A DNA stretch of 64,000 bases from Anaerobaca lacustris (GTDB lineage: Bacteria > Planctomycetota > Phycisphaerae > Sedimentisphaerales > Anaerobacaceae): assembly GCF_030012215.1 (NCBI RefSeq), contig NZ_JASCXX010000028.1, positions 23,268 through 87,267 of the forward strand. Reading direction: 5' to 3'. Below are positions 50,195 through 58,789 of the stretch, piece by piece. Each line of letters starts with the position of its first letter. Within the stretch, counting starts at the first letter, position 1. The notes under the pieces were generated by a model. It saw only the letters and a list, made by a program, of their open reading frames with translations, was not told the DNA's origin and made no database searches. The translations under genes were made by a program, and so were the position numbers.

Positions 50195-50608
50195 TTACGC
50201 CTGCCCTCGGGCCTTTACAATCGCCTGGATCTTGGCCATGAGTTCGGCGAAATCGAACGGCTTGGTCACGTAGTCCGAGACGCCGTGGGCCGACGCGGCG
50301 GCAATATCCTTCGATTCGCATCGCGCAGTCAGCATGATGACCGGAATGTGCTTCAGCGTGGGGTCCGCCTGGAGCCGTCCGAGCATTTCGTGGCCGTCCA
50401 TGACGGGCATGTTCGTATCGAGAAGGATGAGATCCGGCTTCTCGGCCGCCGCCCGCTCGAGTCCTTCCTGCCCGTTCGAAGCCGTCACCGTGCGGCAGGC
50501 GGCACACTTGAGACGATATTCCACCGTGCTGATCAGGTCCGGCTCATCGTCCACGATCAGGACCTTGATCTGCGAGGTCTTCTTCTTTGCTTTGAACAGT
50601 CCCAACAT
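50195..50608 (-). CDS. Single-domain response regulator
   Basis: 137 residues from ATG 50608, with AAGGAGG eight nt upstream. A basic N-terminal tail (LFKAKKKTSQ) precedes a receiver with VDDEPD, D64 in LILLDTNMPV, and Lys in YVTKPFDFAEL. No output domain; a phosphorelay or CheY-like role with the adjacent receiver-PAS kinase is likely. It starts 53 bp after the secretin gene. Confidence 0.88.
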   Translation of the reverse strand: MLGLFKAKKKTSQIKVLIVDDEPDLISTVEYRLKCAACRTVTASNGQEGLERAAAEKPDLILLDTNMPVMDGHEMLGRLQADPTLKHIPVIMLTARCESKDIAAASAHGVSDYVTKPFDFAELMAKIQAIVKARGQA

Positions 50609-50661
50609 ACTGGTTCCTCCTTTGCGATAATTGCCTTTGGCGTCCCTGGCGAGCAGGTCAA

Positions 50662-51909
50662 TCAATGACGTTGCTGTTCCGGACCCTTCGACGGGTTTGA
50701 TGCCTCTGGCGGCTCGGCGCCACGGGACAGCAGCGAGGCCCCGCGAATCGTCTCATGGCGCGCGGCGACAGGGGCCGGTATGGGCTCTCCCCGGTCGATG
50801 TGGGGCGAGAGAAGCACGACCAGTTCCGAACGGTTCGTGATCGTCCGTCGGTTCCGGAAGAGGTGGCCGATCAGCGGCAGGTCGCCCAGCAGCGGAATCT
50901 GACTGACTTCCAGCGTCTTTTCCTGACGTCGCAGTCCGCCCATGATCACGATCTGGCCGTCTTCGAGCAGCAGAGACGTATTCGCCCGCCGGGTGTCCAC
51001 GACGGGCACCCCCTGCTCGCTCACCCCCGTTCGGACGTTCTGCTCGGCCGTAACCGTGACGAAGATGTTGTTGCCGTCGGTCACGGTTGCGGTGACCTGG
51101 AGGGTGACGCCGACCTCTTTGAACTGCGTCGTGCTCAACGCCTCCTGCCCGCCGGTGGCCGAGTCGATCAGCTCCTTGTACGGGATCTCCTCAACGGCCT
51201 GGATCGTTGCCGATTGACCGCTGACCACCAGCGTGCTCGGACTGGCCAGGATGTCCACGTCCCTGGTTTGCTGGAGCGCATGAAGGACGTAGCGTACGCT
51301 GCCGGTGATGACACTGATGTCGCCGCCGATCCCGACCGTGTTGAACGCGGTCGCGTCACCGATGGTTGTGGCGTTCTCGGCGGTCGAACGAAGCCGGCTG
51401 CTGCTGAGGTTCTGCCGATAGACGACATCATATCGATTGTCCGACAACAGGTCCCAGTTGACCCCGATCTCGGTGTCGTTCTTGAGTTGCACGTCGAGGA
51501 TGACCACCTCGACCATGACCTGCTGCGGAATTCGATCCGCCTTGCGGATCTCGGCGAGAATCCGGGCCATGTTCTCGGCCGAATCACAGACGACCACGGA
51601 ATTGTTCTTCTGATTGACCGCCACCATGCCGAACGGCGTCACCATCCTGTCCAGCACAGTCTTGAGACTCGTGGCATCGAGGAACTTCAAGACCACCGTC
51701 TCCAACACAAGGTCGGGCCTTTCCTCCATCAGTTCCGTTGGAGGAGCAACCGGCTCCGGCGATGCCGTCATCAGCTCGGCAAAGGGATTCTCGCGGCCCA
51801 CAGGTCCGGCGTCACCGGACAACAGGCTCGCTCGGCCCGACGCACCCGCCAGGCCGAATACGAGAACCAGAACGATTGTGGCCTTAGGGCTACATTGGAG
51901 CCTGTTCAT
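50662..51909 (-). CDS. Secretin (GspD/PilQ-like), short form
   Basis: 415 residues with a signal peptide (TIVLVLVFGLAGASG). One N-type domain (VVLKFLDATSLKTVLDRMV, VNQKNNSVVVCDSAENM) precedes the secretin barrel: VPVVDTRRANTSLLLEDGQ, VIMGGLRRQEKTLE and IPLLGDLPLIGHLFRNRR. A short Pro/Ser tail ends the protein. GspD normally has three or four N domains, so this is a reduced, PilQ-like secretin. GGAG lies before ATG 51909, which overlaps the upstream gene by 20 nt. Confidence 0.88.
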   Translation of the reverse strand: MNRLQCSPKATIVLVLVFGLAGASGRASLLSGDAGPVGRENPFAELMTASPEPVAPPTELMEERPDLVLETVVLKFLDATSLKTVLDRMVTPFGMVAVNQKNNSVVVCDSAENMARILAEIRKADRIPQQVMVEVVILDVQLKNDTEIGVNWDLLSDNRYDVVYRQNLSSSRLRSTAENATTIGDATAFNTVGIGGDISVITGSVRYVLHALQQTRDVDILASPSTLVVSGQSATIQAVEEIPYKELIDSATGGQEALSTTQFKEVGVTLQVTATVTDGNNIFVTVTAEQNVRTGVSEQGVPVVDTRRANTSLLLEDGQIVIMGGLRRQEKTLEVSQIPLLGDLPLIGHLFRNRRTITNRSELVVLLSPHIDRGEPIPAPVAARHETIRGASLLSRGAEPPEASNPSKGPEQQRH

Positions 51910-52510
51910 CGTCAGGACTCTCCTTATCGAGGTTCACGTAGATCGTCACGACCAGATCGCAGGCGACGCGGCCCGGCCCCAGATCGGAGGGCCCCATCCG
52001 CAGGGCGTCGATCCAGACCTTCTGTGGACGGGCCTGCAGCTTCTCGATCAGTCGTATGATGTTGCCGTAGGTGGCGTGGACGGTCAGGGCGACACTGCGA
52101 TGGGTCCAGAGGAGATGGCTCGCGCCGCCTTCCTGGACAACCGGCCTTCGCGTGATGTCGCGGAGGTAACGGAGCGAAGCCATGACACAGCCCGTCTGCT
52201 CGCAGAACGCTTCGAGGTCGCTGAAGAACTCCTCGGCTTTGTTCGGATGGAAGGCCCGGCCTGAGAACGAGGCATATTGGTCTGTCAGTTCCTGCAAATG
52301 GGCCCGCTCCGTTCGCAGCCTCTGATTGGTGACTCGACTCCTCTCGGCACAGACTTCGGCAACACGTTCGTATTGCTGAGAGGCCCGTAACGACGCCACG
52401 TGTGGTGTCACCAGCCAACTGTAGGCCGCATAGACGAAGATCATGACCAGCGCGCCGGCCGTGGCCGCCTCCTGTCGTCGAGTGAACCGCGGTAGTTTGT
52501 GAGTTCCCAT
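51890..52510 (-). CDS. PilO/GspM-like inner-membrane assembly protein
   Basis: 206 residues. One N-terminal helix (TAGALVMIFVYAAYSWLVTP), a coiled coil (VCAERSRVTNQRLRTERAHL) and a C-terminal ferredoxin-like fold (YGNIIRLIEKLQARPQ). This is the PilO/GspM plan. Located between PilM-PilN and the secretin, exactly as in pilMNOPQ operons. Confidence 0.7.
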   Translation of the reverse strand: MGTHKLPRFTRRQEAATAGALVMIFVYAAYSWLVTPHVASLRASQQYERVAEVCAERSRVTNQRLRTERAHLQELTDQYASFSGRAFHPNKAEEFFSDLEAFCEQTGCVMASLRYLRDITRRPVVQEGGASHLLWTHRSVALTVHATYGNIIRLIEKLQARPQKVWIDALRMGPSDLGPGRVACDLVVTIYVNLDKESPDDEQAPM

Positions 52511-52513
52511 CCG

Positions 52514-54025
52514 TTATGGCATCTCCATCGAATACAGGGAACACCGTACGGCGAATCGCACGTACCCTTCGTGAGCACCGGCGCGACGTGTCTCCAGCAA
52601 GGAGGCTCGTTGCACGCGCGCGGAACGGTTGAGCATCGCGACAAACGTGTGGACAGCTTCATACGAACGGGAGATCCCGTCCATGACGATATCGGACCCG
52701 GCATCCGTAGACAGACTGACGATACGCACCATCTGGGGTGTCGATGTTTGGATGTCGGTGAGAAGCTGGACCCAGTTGACGTCCTGTCGGGATTCCGAGA
52801 TCGACCGGAGACAGTCCAATTCATCGGCCAACACCTGGTTTCGCTGCTCCACGTATTCAAGCTGATCCATCGCCACCGCCAGCTCCAGTTCGCCGCGTGT
52901 CAGTTGCGCCAGTTTGACGGAGGCCACATTCCGCGCTGTCCTCTGAAACAGCAACTGCAACCCGCCGACGATCAGAACGGTAAGGAGCACGAGCACCGCC
53001 AGCGCATTGGCCGTGACCAGTACGGTCCGGCGGATCGATTCGGTCTCTGCTGTATCGGCGCAGAGCAGATTCACTTGCGCCCCGTGCTCACCGGCCACAA
53101 GCGAGCGGAGGGCCGAGCCAAGCGCCGTTGCGGATGGCACGCCGCGAACCTGCGGGTCGGCCGCCACGCCATCGGGGAGCGTGCCGTCTGTCCAGACGTC
53201 CACGTGGTCTGCCAGGATCCCCGTCCTCATGGACTCGGCAAGACCGTCGGGAGCGGCCTGTTCGCTCTCGTCAAGGATGACCACATGCCACGGCTGCGGC
53301 TTATCGGCGTGTTCGGTGTCGTAGAACTGGATCGCCGCGTTGATCTCGTCCCGTATGCACCGATCCGAGACATCGGCGGCTCCGATACCTTTCGTTCTGA
53401 CGAAATCGAGTCTGCCTCCGCTGAAGATGCACAGCGTCAAGGCTTCCTCCCTGCGAATGGCAAGCAATCGTCTGACCGCCGATGGATCGGAGGCTTGCAC
53501 GGCATCGAGAAGCCGTACACAGGCCGCAACTGCCGGCTCAATCGCGCCAATCACAAAACCGGCGTGACGGCACGCCTCGCTCACAGCGATAGCCAGCCCA
53601 CGATCGGCGCCCACGACCAATATCCTTCCGGGCGCACCCGGGCGTCCCGGCGTGATCACCTGGAAATCCGATACGGTCTCTCTGCCGGACAGGGAGGCGT
53701 ATTGCCGGATTTCGTCCTGCACGAACCGGGCGATATGCTGCGGGTCCCCTTCCGAAAGCATCACGATGCGAGCCACACTGCATTCGGCCGGCAGAGACAC
53801 CGTCACCCGCCGAGATCGCACCTTGTGTTGCTTCCTGAGGACCTTGAGAATCTGGATCAGTTTCTGCGAATCGACAACACAGCCGTCCTGGATGGTCCCC
53901 GGTTCGACGGCGACCCGTGTGGCAGCCACAACCTGGATCCCCGCCCCGGTCTTCCGAGCGGACACGATGCGGATCTCGGCCGCGCCGATCTCAATTCCCG
54001 TTGCCGTTTTGCCGCTGGATTTCAT
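52514..54025 (-). CDS. PilM-PilN fusion (GspL-like)
   Basis: 503 residues; ATG 54025 overlaps the preceding stop (ATGA). Residues 1-330 have an actin-like PilM fold (GIEIGAAEIRIVSARKTG, VTVSLPAECSVARIVML, RILVVGADRGLAIAVSEAC). A single helix (ANALAVLVLLTVLIVGGLQL, about 355-378) and a periplasmic PilN-like ferredoxin domain follow (WVQLLTDIQTSTPQMVRIV). Joining PilM and PilN recreates the layout of GspL of type II secretion. It should sit at the inner membrane and contact GspE. Confidence 0.8.
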   Translation of the reverse strand: MKSSGKTATGIEIGAAEIRIVSARKTGAGIQVVAATRVAVEPGTIQDGCVVDSQKLIQILKVLRKQHKVRSRRVTVSLPAECSVARIVMLSEGDPQHIARFVQDEIRQYASLSGRETVSDFQVITPGRPGAPGRILVVGADRGLAIAVSEACRHAGFVIGAIEPAVAACVRLLDAVQASDPSAVRRLLAIRREEALTLCIFSGGRLDFVRTKGIGAADVSDRCIRDEINAAIQFYDTEHADKPQPWHVVILDESEQAAPDGLAESMRTGILADHVDVWTDGTLPDGVAADPQVRGVPSATALGSALRSLVAGEHGAQVNLLCADTAETESIRRTVLVTANALAVLVLLTVLIVGGLQLLFQRTARNVASVKLAQLTRGELELAVAMDQLEYVEQRNQVLADELDCLRSISESRQDVNWVQLLTDIQTSTPQMVRIVSLSTDAGSDIVMDGISRSYEAVHTFVAMLNRSARVQRASLLETRRAGAHEGYVRFAVRCSLYSMEMP

Positions 54026-54522
54026 TCGTTCACCCTGATCCTGTCGATCGCCACGTCGTACGGCGGGCCGTCCGTGCCGACCGAAACCTCGGCCTGAATC
54101 CGGGCGATGAATCCGCTGGATGACCGGGCCACGGACGCAATATGACAATCCGCCTCCGCGCCAAACGGCACCCCCTGCGCCACCGCTATGGCGGCCTGCG
54201 GCAACTCGACGCGGGCCGGAATCCCGGGAGCGGCGCGGGGGTGGTCCACCGTCACCGTATAGGCGCCACCAGCAAACGGTTTGTCCTGGAATCCGTCGCG
54301 CCAGTCGGGATTCGCCCGCAATTGCGACAGCGCGTCATCGAGTCCCGCTTCGGCGATCGCCAACACCTCAGCCGCATGGATGTGATTCCGCATAATCTGG
54401 ATGTCTTCCGTATTCAGTTGCAGCATGCCGATCACGATCGCAGATATCAACGCCACGACAAAGACCACCAGCAGCAGCACCACACCTCGGTTATGACCGT
54501 TCTTACGCATGGCGATATCCAT
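54022..54522 (-). CDS. PilX/GspK-like minor pseudopilin
   Basis: 166 residues from ATG 54522 (M at 54510 also possible). A hydrophobic N-terminal helix with a short basic leader (KNGHNRGVVLLLVVFVVALI) and Glu further on (LNTEDIQIMRNH) is as in PilX/GspK. AEAGLDDALSQLRANPDWRD is the conserved pilin helix end. The C-terminal part is small, so it is not a full-size GspK. Confidence 0.72.
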   Translation of the reverse strand: MDIAMRKNGHNRGVVLLLVVFVVALISAIVIGMLQLNTEDIQIMRNHIHAAEVLAIAEAGLDDALSQLRANPDWRDGFQDKPFAGGAYTVTVDHPRAAPGIPARVELPQAAIAVAQGVPFGAEADCHIASVARSSSGFIARIQAEVSVGTDGPPYDVAIDRIRVNE

Positions 54523-54529
54523 CCGACAC

Positions 54530-55885
54530 CTACCGGCTCCCGTTCTCAAAGTCACAATCCAGATCGATGTGAATTCGTCCGCCCCCTTCGAGGCTGCCGG
54601 CCCGGATCTTTCCGAAGAACTCCGATTGACTCCAGATGGACACACTCCCTTGCGGGTTCTGGAGCACCGCACAGGCCACGGTGTTGCTGCTCATCTGAAA
54701 GCTCTTGCCGTTGCCGATCATGTTGATGCGCAGCCGGGAAGGATCGGCACCGATGCCATTGAGAACGGAGCTTCCCGATATCTCGACACCATCTCCGACG
54801 TACAGGGTCAGACTCGAATTGGGCGGAATCCTCAGTTCGGCCCGACTGCTCGTTTGGAGTCCCTGCCTCAGCAGGACCGTGACATGCCCTTCAATAGTGA
54901 GCACCGAACTGCCCCACAACCCGATGCGCTCGATGTGACGGTCCGAGTCAATGGTCTGGGTCTGCCGCCCCGACAGCTCGAAGGCGCGTTCGGGAGCCCC
55001 GTTGAACGGCGATCCGGTCGGGGCCGAGAGGGCCGGGATCTCCACGGCACTGGTGAGCGACTCGCGGCGACCGGTGATCTGCGAGGCGCCCCACGTGGCG
55101 ATTCCCGTGGTGGGGTTTCCGCCCGGCCCAATGTAGGCGTCGCCACGAATGACAGCACTGCTCCAGAGCGTAATCACGTTGGTACCGATCGCGTTGACGG
55201 AGACCACCGCTTCGGCTCCCGGCTGCATCGGATCGTAGGGCCCCCCAGAGGACCGGTAGCTGTCGATGCAGATATTCCTTCCGCCCCAGGCGATGGAATT
55301 GCGTACCGCCACGCCGGGCGAAAACCCGTCGTCCGGCTCCGAGTCGTCCGAATCGAGCGTTCCGGCGCGGATGTAGACCTGTGTGGTGAACGTCTTGTCG
55401 GCGCCGGTGGGTACTTCGTTGGCAAACGTGGTCTGCACGGCGACGAATCGAACCGACGAGGCCTCAACCGTCGGCGTCGTGAAATCGTTGCCGTCATAAC
55501 AGGTGAACTGGAACCGACTGACCGGGCCCGCCAGATCGCCCGGCTCACCCGACGGACCGAACTGGACATAGCCATCCTGGCCGACCGCATAGCGGTAGAG
55601 GGCACCGTCATTGGCTGTGAATTCGATGAAGCCGTTCTCCTGCGCCGACGGGCTGACGTCCGTGATCCGGATCGCCGTCGCCAGCGTGCGATGGAGATGA
55701 TCCGCGAGGACTCTGGCGTTCTGGACGATCTCCGCGTTCGCCTGCCGCGTGTCCCAGTTGTTGCGTATCCCTGCGAACAACGGCAGCACGGCGGCCATGA
55801 CGATCGCCATGATGGACATCGCGACGACCATCTCCAGCACCGTGACGGCCCTGGGCCGTCTGAGATTGTGGCGTTTCTGCGGCAT
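54530..55885 (-). CDS. GspJ-like minor pseudopilin with large C-terminal beta domain
   Basis: 451 residues. The class III signal PRAVTVLEMVVAMSIMAIVM has the +5 Glu of prepilins. Residues up to ~165 resemble PulJ/GspJ. The rest (~280 residues) is a beta-rich region with IRGDAYIGPGGNPTTGI, GLWGSSVLTIEGHVTVLLRQ, SFQMSSNTVACAV and SQSEFFGKIRAGS, resembling the DUF7305-type repeat found in some pilus proteins. Much longer than the usual ~200-residue GspJ. No convincing ribosome site precedes ATG 55885. Confidence 0.72.
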   Translation of the reverse strand: MPQKRHNLRRPRAVTVLEMVVAMSIMAIVMAAVLPLFAGIRNNWDTRQANAEIVQNARVLADHLHRTLATAIRITDVSPSAQENGFIEFTANDGALYRYAVGQDGYVQFGPSGEPGDLAGPVSRFQFTCYDGNDFTTPTVEASSVRFVAVQTTFANEVPTGADKTFTTQVYIRAGTLDSDDSEPDDGFSPGVAVRNSIAWGGRNICIDSYRSSGGPYDPMQPGAEAVVSVNAIGTNVITLWSSAVIRGDAYIGPGGNPTTGIATWGASQITGRRESLTSAVEIPALSAPTGSPFNGAPERAFELSGRQTQTIDSDRHIERIGLWGSSVLTIEGHVTVLLRQGLQTSSRAELRIPPNSSLTLYVGDGVEISGSSVLNGIGADPSRLRINMIGNGKSFQMSSNTVACAVLQNPQGSVSIWSQSEFFGKIRAGSLEGGGRIHIDLDCDFENGSR

Positions 55886-56034
55886 TGCTCACACCATACA
55901 CACTCGAACCGTTGTTCTTCGATATACTCGGCAGGAAAAGGCCACACCATTAGCGGGATCGGGCTTTGGAACGTGGCTTATCTAATATCGAATCCTGCCG
56001 CGAGAAACCACTGGATGGTCCCATGCCGCCGCCT

Positions 56035-56098
56035 CTTATGGGACACCCTGCGGCCGCAGCACGACGCAGAGACCGAGCCAAGCCGGTGGTCCCATAAG
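56035..56098. repeat. Inverted repeat in the gspI-gspJ intergenic region
   Basis: CTTATGGGAC at 56035-56044 and GTCCCATAAG at 56089-56098, perfect 10-bp arms. The 44-nt loop contains a second palindrome, CTGCGGCCGCAG. This lies in the 250-bp gap 55886-56135, the largest inside the secretion operon; I see no gene there. Confidence 0.5.
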
Positions 56099-56135
56099 CC
56101 GAAAGGCCGGCCGGCGAAGTGGACGGCCACGGTGG

Positions 56136-56543
56136 TTACCGCCGGGCGATGCACGTCGTCAGGGTCACCTCCACCTCGTCGCCAGACAGATGGCCGTTCC
56201 CATTCGCGTCAAAGCCCACCGCCACGGTCACCCGTCGAAGGTTTGGGGCTTGGTCGTCCGTCACGTTGCACAGATAGCCACCAACGAGCGTCTCGGAGTC
56301 CTTGCGGAATGAACTCTCGTAATGGTGCAGCGCTCTGGCTCGAATCTCATCGAGCGTCCCTTGCGCCAGGATCAGAGACTGGGTCTTGCGTTCAACCATC
56401 GCGCCCGTCGCCTGTGCCACGGTCAGCGCGCGGAGCAATGGGACGACGGCCACGGCCAGAAGCGTCGCGGCGACCACCACCTCCGTCAGGGTCACGCCCC
56501 GACGCGCGCATCTGACACAGTCTCTTCCAACAATCTGCGACAT
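56136..56543 (-). CDS. GspI-like minor pseudopilin
   Basis: 135 residues from ATG 56543. Prepilin signal ARRGVTLTEVVVAATLLAVA with Glu at +5, then the helix VVPLLRALTVAQATGAMVER and a small C-terminal domain (LCNVTDDQAPNLRRVTVAV). Includes a calcium-site-like DANGNGHLSGDE loop. The longer frame to 56618 overlaps the previous gene and is rejected. Confidence 0.75.
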   Translation of the reverse strand: MSQIVGRDCVRCARRGVTLTEVVVAATLLAVAVVPLLRALTVAQATGAMVERKTQSLILAQGTLDEIRARALHHYESSFRKDSETLVGGYLCNVTDDQAPNLRRVTVAVGFDANGNGHLSGDEVEVTLTTCIARR

Positions 56544-56565
56544 CCACCCACTCTCGACCCAACTG

Positions 56566-57030
56566 TCAGATCTTCCCGTCCTCGGTACAGCGAACGGCGC
56601 CCGTGCCGGGGGCAACACGTATCGTGAAGGTTCGCCCCAACGCGGAGACCGTCAATACCGGATCGTTCTTGTCCTTCAGGGCGCCGAGCGGACTGAACTC
56701 GAATGTCCTCCGGCCCGCAAGGGAAACGTCCGCATCGACGACATGAACGTCGATGGTGTCCTGGCTCCCCAGATCGACGATTTCGTATTCCGTGCCCTTG
56801 CCCGTCCCCTTGATATTGAGGGCGAAGCCCTTCGAATTGGTGCCGGCGTGCAGGATGGCCAGGCTGCGCGTCCGGCGCAGATCGGTCGCGATCTTCCAGG
56901 CGGTGACCTCCGCCCGGTGGCCCTGAATCGATCGAAACGGCAGCCGTGGCACCGCCACAAACGTCAGGGCGGCCAGCATGGCGACCATAACAATCAACTC
57001 GGCAAGCGTGAAGGCTTTCCGAACTCTCAT
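56566..57030 (-). CDS. GspH-like minor pseudopilin
   Basis: 154 residues from ATG 57030, giving a short leader (MRVRKA) and FTLAELIVMVAMLAALTFVA with the +5 Glu. A GspH-type beta domain follows (ATDLRRTRSLAILHAGTNSK, FEFSPLGALKDKNDPVLTV). A start at 57087 would give a 25-residue leader and is less likely. Confidence 0.75.
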   Translation of the reverse strand: MRVRKAFTLAELIVMVAMLAALTFVAVPRLPFRSIQGHRAEVTAWKIATDLRRTRSLAILHAGTNSKGFALNIKGTGKGTEYEIVDLGSQDTIDVHVVDADVSLAGRRTFEFSPLGALKDKNDPVLTVSALGRTFTIRVAPGTGAVRCTEDGKI

Positions 57031-57131
57031 CTGCACAAATGACGACGATGGAAGGCCGCACCGATAGTCTCCGCGAGTGCCATACATGCGCTCAGCCTCA
57101 AACCACTCCGGTGAGACGAGGGATCCTCCCC

Positions 57132-57470
57132 CTACTTCTCGGGTTTGCCGGAGCCGCCGTGGTCGTGCTCTGCCACGCGATACGGCTTCTCGTTCTTATA
57201 CGAGTAGGTGGTGCCAAACGGGCATTCCGGTAGTCCATCCGGGAAGTAGTCCGAGCCGTCGAGATCGTCCAGGCTCTTCGGCCAATCACCGGTATTGGCA
57301 CGGAACAATTCGATTTGCGAGTTCAACAGGTTGACATTTGTCTTGCACGCGTTGATCTTGGCGGTCTCTGCGCTCTGGCTGATTCTCGGGATGGCGATCG
57401 CCGCCAACGCGCCGAGGATCAGCACCACGACCAGCAACTCCACCAGAGTGAAACCCTTCTCACGCCTCAT
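57132..57470 (-). CDS. gspG: Type II secretion major pseudopilin
   Basis: 112 residues; TAGGAG precedes ATG 57470. MRREKGFTLVELLVVVLILG is a standard prepilin peptidase site (cleavage after Gly) with +5 Glu. ALAAIAIPRISQSAETAKIN and the short Gly/Pro-rich C terminus (PECPFGTTYSYKN) identify GspG. It builds the shaft of the pseudopilus. Confidence 0.85.
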   Translation of the reverse strand: MRREKGFTLVELLVVVLILGALAAIAIPRISQSAETAKINACKTNVNLLNSQIELFRANTGDWPKSLDDLDGSDYFPDGLPECPFGTTYSYKNEKPYRVAEHDHGGSGKPEK

Positions 57471-57592
57471 GTCGTTCTCCTACCGTAAAAGGACCAGGTT
57501 CCTGTTTCACCAACACTTCTGTATCGGCCGGAACCCACACCGACTTGAACTGCCCCGGCTCACCTGCCGGAAAACCCCCTCATATCCCCCAA

Positions 57593-58789
57593 TCAGCGCA
57601 GGTGCGTCATATAATCAAACATCGGCAGATACACGCCCATCAGGACCAGACCGATAACCAGTCCCATAATCAACGTCAGCGCGGGTTCGAGTTTGACAAT
57701 CAGGGCCGCCAGGAACCGTTCGATGTCGCGGTCCAGCAGATCGACCCCCTTGACCAGCATGTCGGCCAGCCGCCCGACCTGCTCGCCGGACGTCGCCATC
57801 TGTACGATCTCCGACGGAAAGATGTCGTGGGCCGCCAACGCCTTGCCCACGGGGTTGCCGGCCTGCGTCACACGCTGCAAATCCTCCGCCACTCGTGTCA
57901 TCTCCACGCTGTGGGCGATGTCTCCGGCGATACGGAACGCGTCGATCACGGAGACGCCGACGGAAATCAGCATGGCGAACGGACGCATGAAGCGCGAAAC
58001 CAGAATCAGACGGTTGAGTTTCCCGAAGACCGGCAATCGGAGCTTGATCCGGTCCCATCCCCGGCGCAAACCGTGACGGCGGAGCACACGCCCAAGGGCC
58101 CAGCCCGCCCCGACGGCCGCCGGCGCAACCAGCCACCCCCAGACCGTAAGCATCCGGCTCAGCGTGACCAGGACCAGTGTCGGACCCGGCAGAGGCACGC
58201 GCAGATTGGCGTACAGCTTCGTGAACACCGGAACGACAAACAGCAGCAGCCCCAGGAGAACGGCCAGGCACACGACGCCCACCGCGATGGGATAGACAAA
58301 TGCCGACCGAACCTTGGCGCGCAGTTGCTCTCTCTTCTCCAGATAGACCGCACTCATCTCCAGCGCTTCGGCCAGTTTGCCCGCCGCCTCTCCCGCTTCG
58401 AGCATGCCGACGAAGAACTCGGAGAAGACCTCGCGATACGGCTCGAACGCCTTCGTCAGACTCGCGCCCGCCTCCACACGCTTCTGAACGTCGCCCAGCA
58501 TGCGTCCCAACACCGGCCGCTCCGCCTGACCGGCAAGGGTCTCGAGGCACGAGGTGACCGACAGACCGGCCGAGTACATGCCGGAGAACTTGTACGCGAA
58601 ACTTACAATGTCCTCTGACTTGACGCGCGACCGTCGGGAGGAATGCGGCTTCACCCGCCGGGCTCGCACGAGCACGTAGCCGATGCGCGCCAGCTCGCTG
58701 CGCAGCGCGCCGACGCCGGCGATCTCGTCATAGACGCCGTCGAACTCCCGGCCGGATCGATCCTTGGCGATGTACTGAAAGGTCGGCAT
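57593..58789 (-). CDS. gspF: Type II secretion inner-membrane platform protein
   Basis: 398 residues from ATG 58789, overlapping the gspE stop as ATGA (GTG 58798 is an in-frame alternative). Two GspF repeats: FAYKFSGMYSAGLSVTSCLE ... GMLEAGEAAGKLAEALEM, and SRFMRPFAMLISVGVSVIDA ... MATSGEQVGRLADML. Three hydrophobic segments are visible. It contacts the ATPase GspE and pseudopilins. Confidence 0.92.
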   Translation of the reverse strand: MPTFQYIAKDRSGREFDGVYDEIAGVGALRSELARIGYVLVRARRVKPHSSRRSRVKSEDIVSFAYKFSGMYSAGLSVTSCLETLAGQAERPVLGRMLGDVQKRVEAGASLTKAFEPYREVFSEFFVGMLEAGEAAGKLAEALEMSAVYLEKREQLRAKVRSAFVYPIAVGVVCLAVLLGLLLFVVPVFTKLYANLRVPLPGPTLVLVTLSRMLTVWGWLVAPAAVGAGWALGRVLRRHGLRRGWDRIKLRLPVFGKLNRLILVSRFMRPFAMLISVGVSVIDAFRIAGDIAHSVEMTRVAEDLQRVTQAGNPVGKALAAHDIFPSEIVQMATSGEQVGRLADMLVKGVDLLDRDIERFLAALIVKLEPALTLIMGLVIGLVLMGVYLPMFDYMTHLR

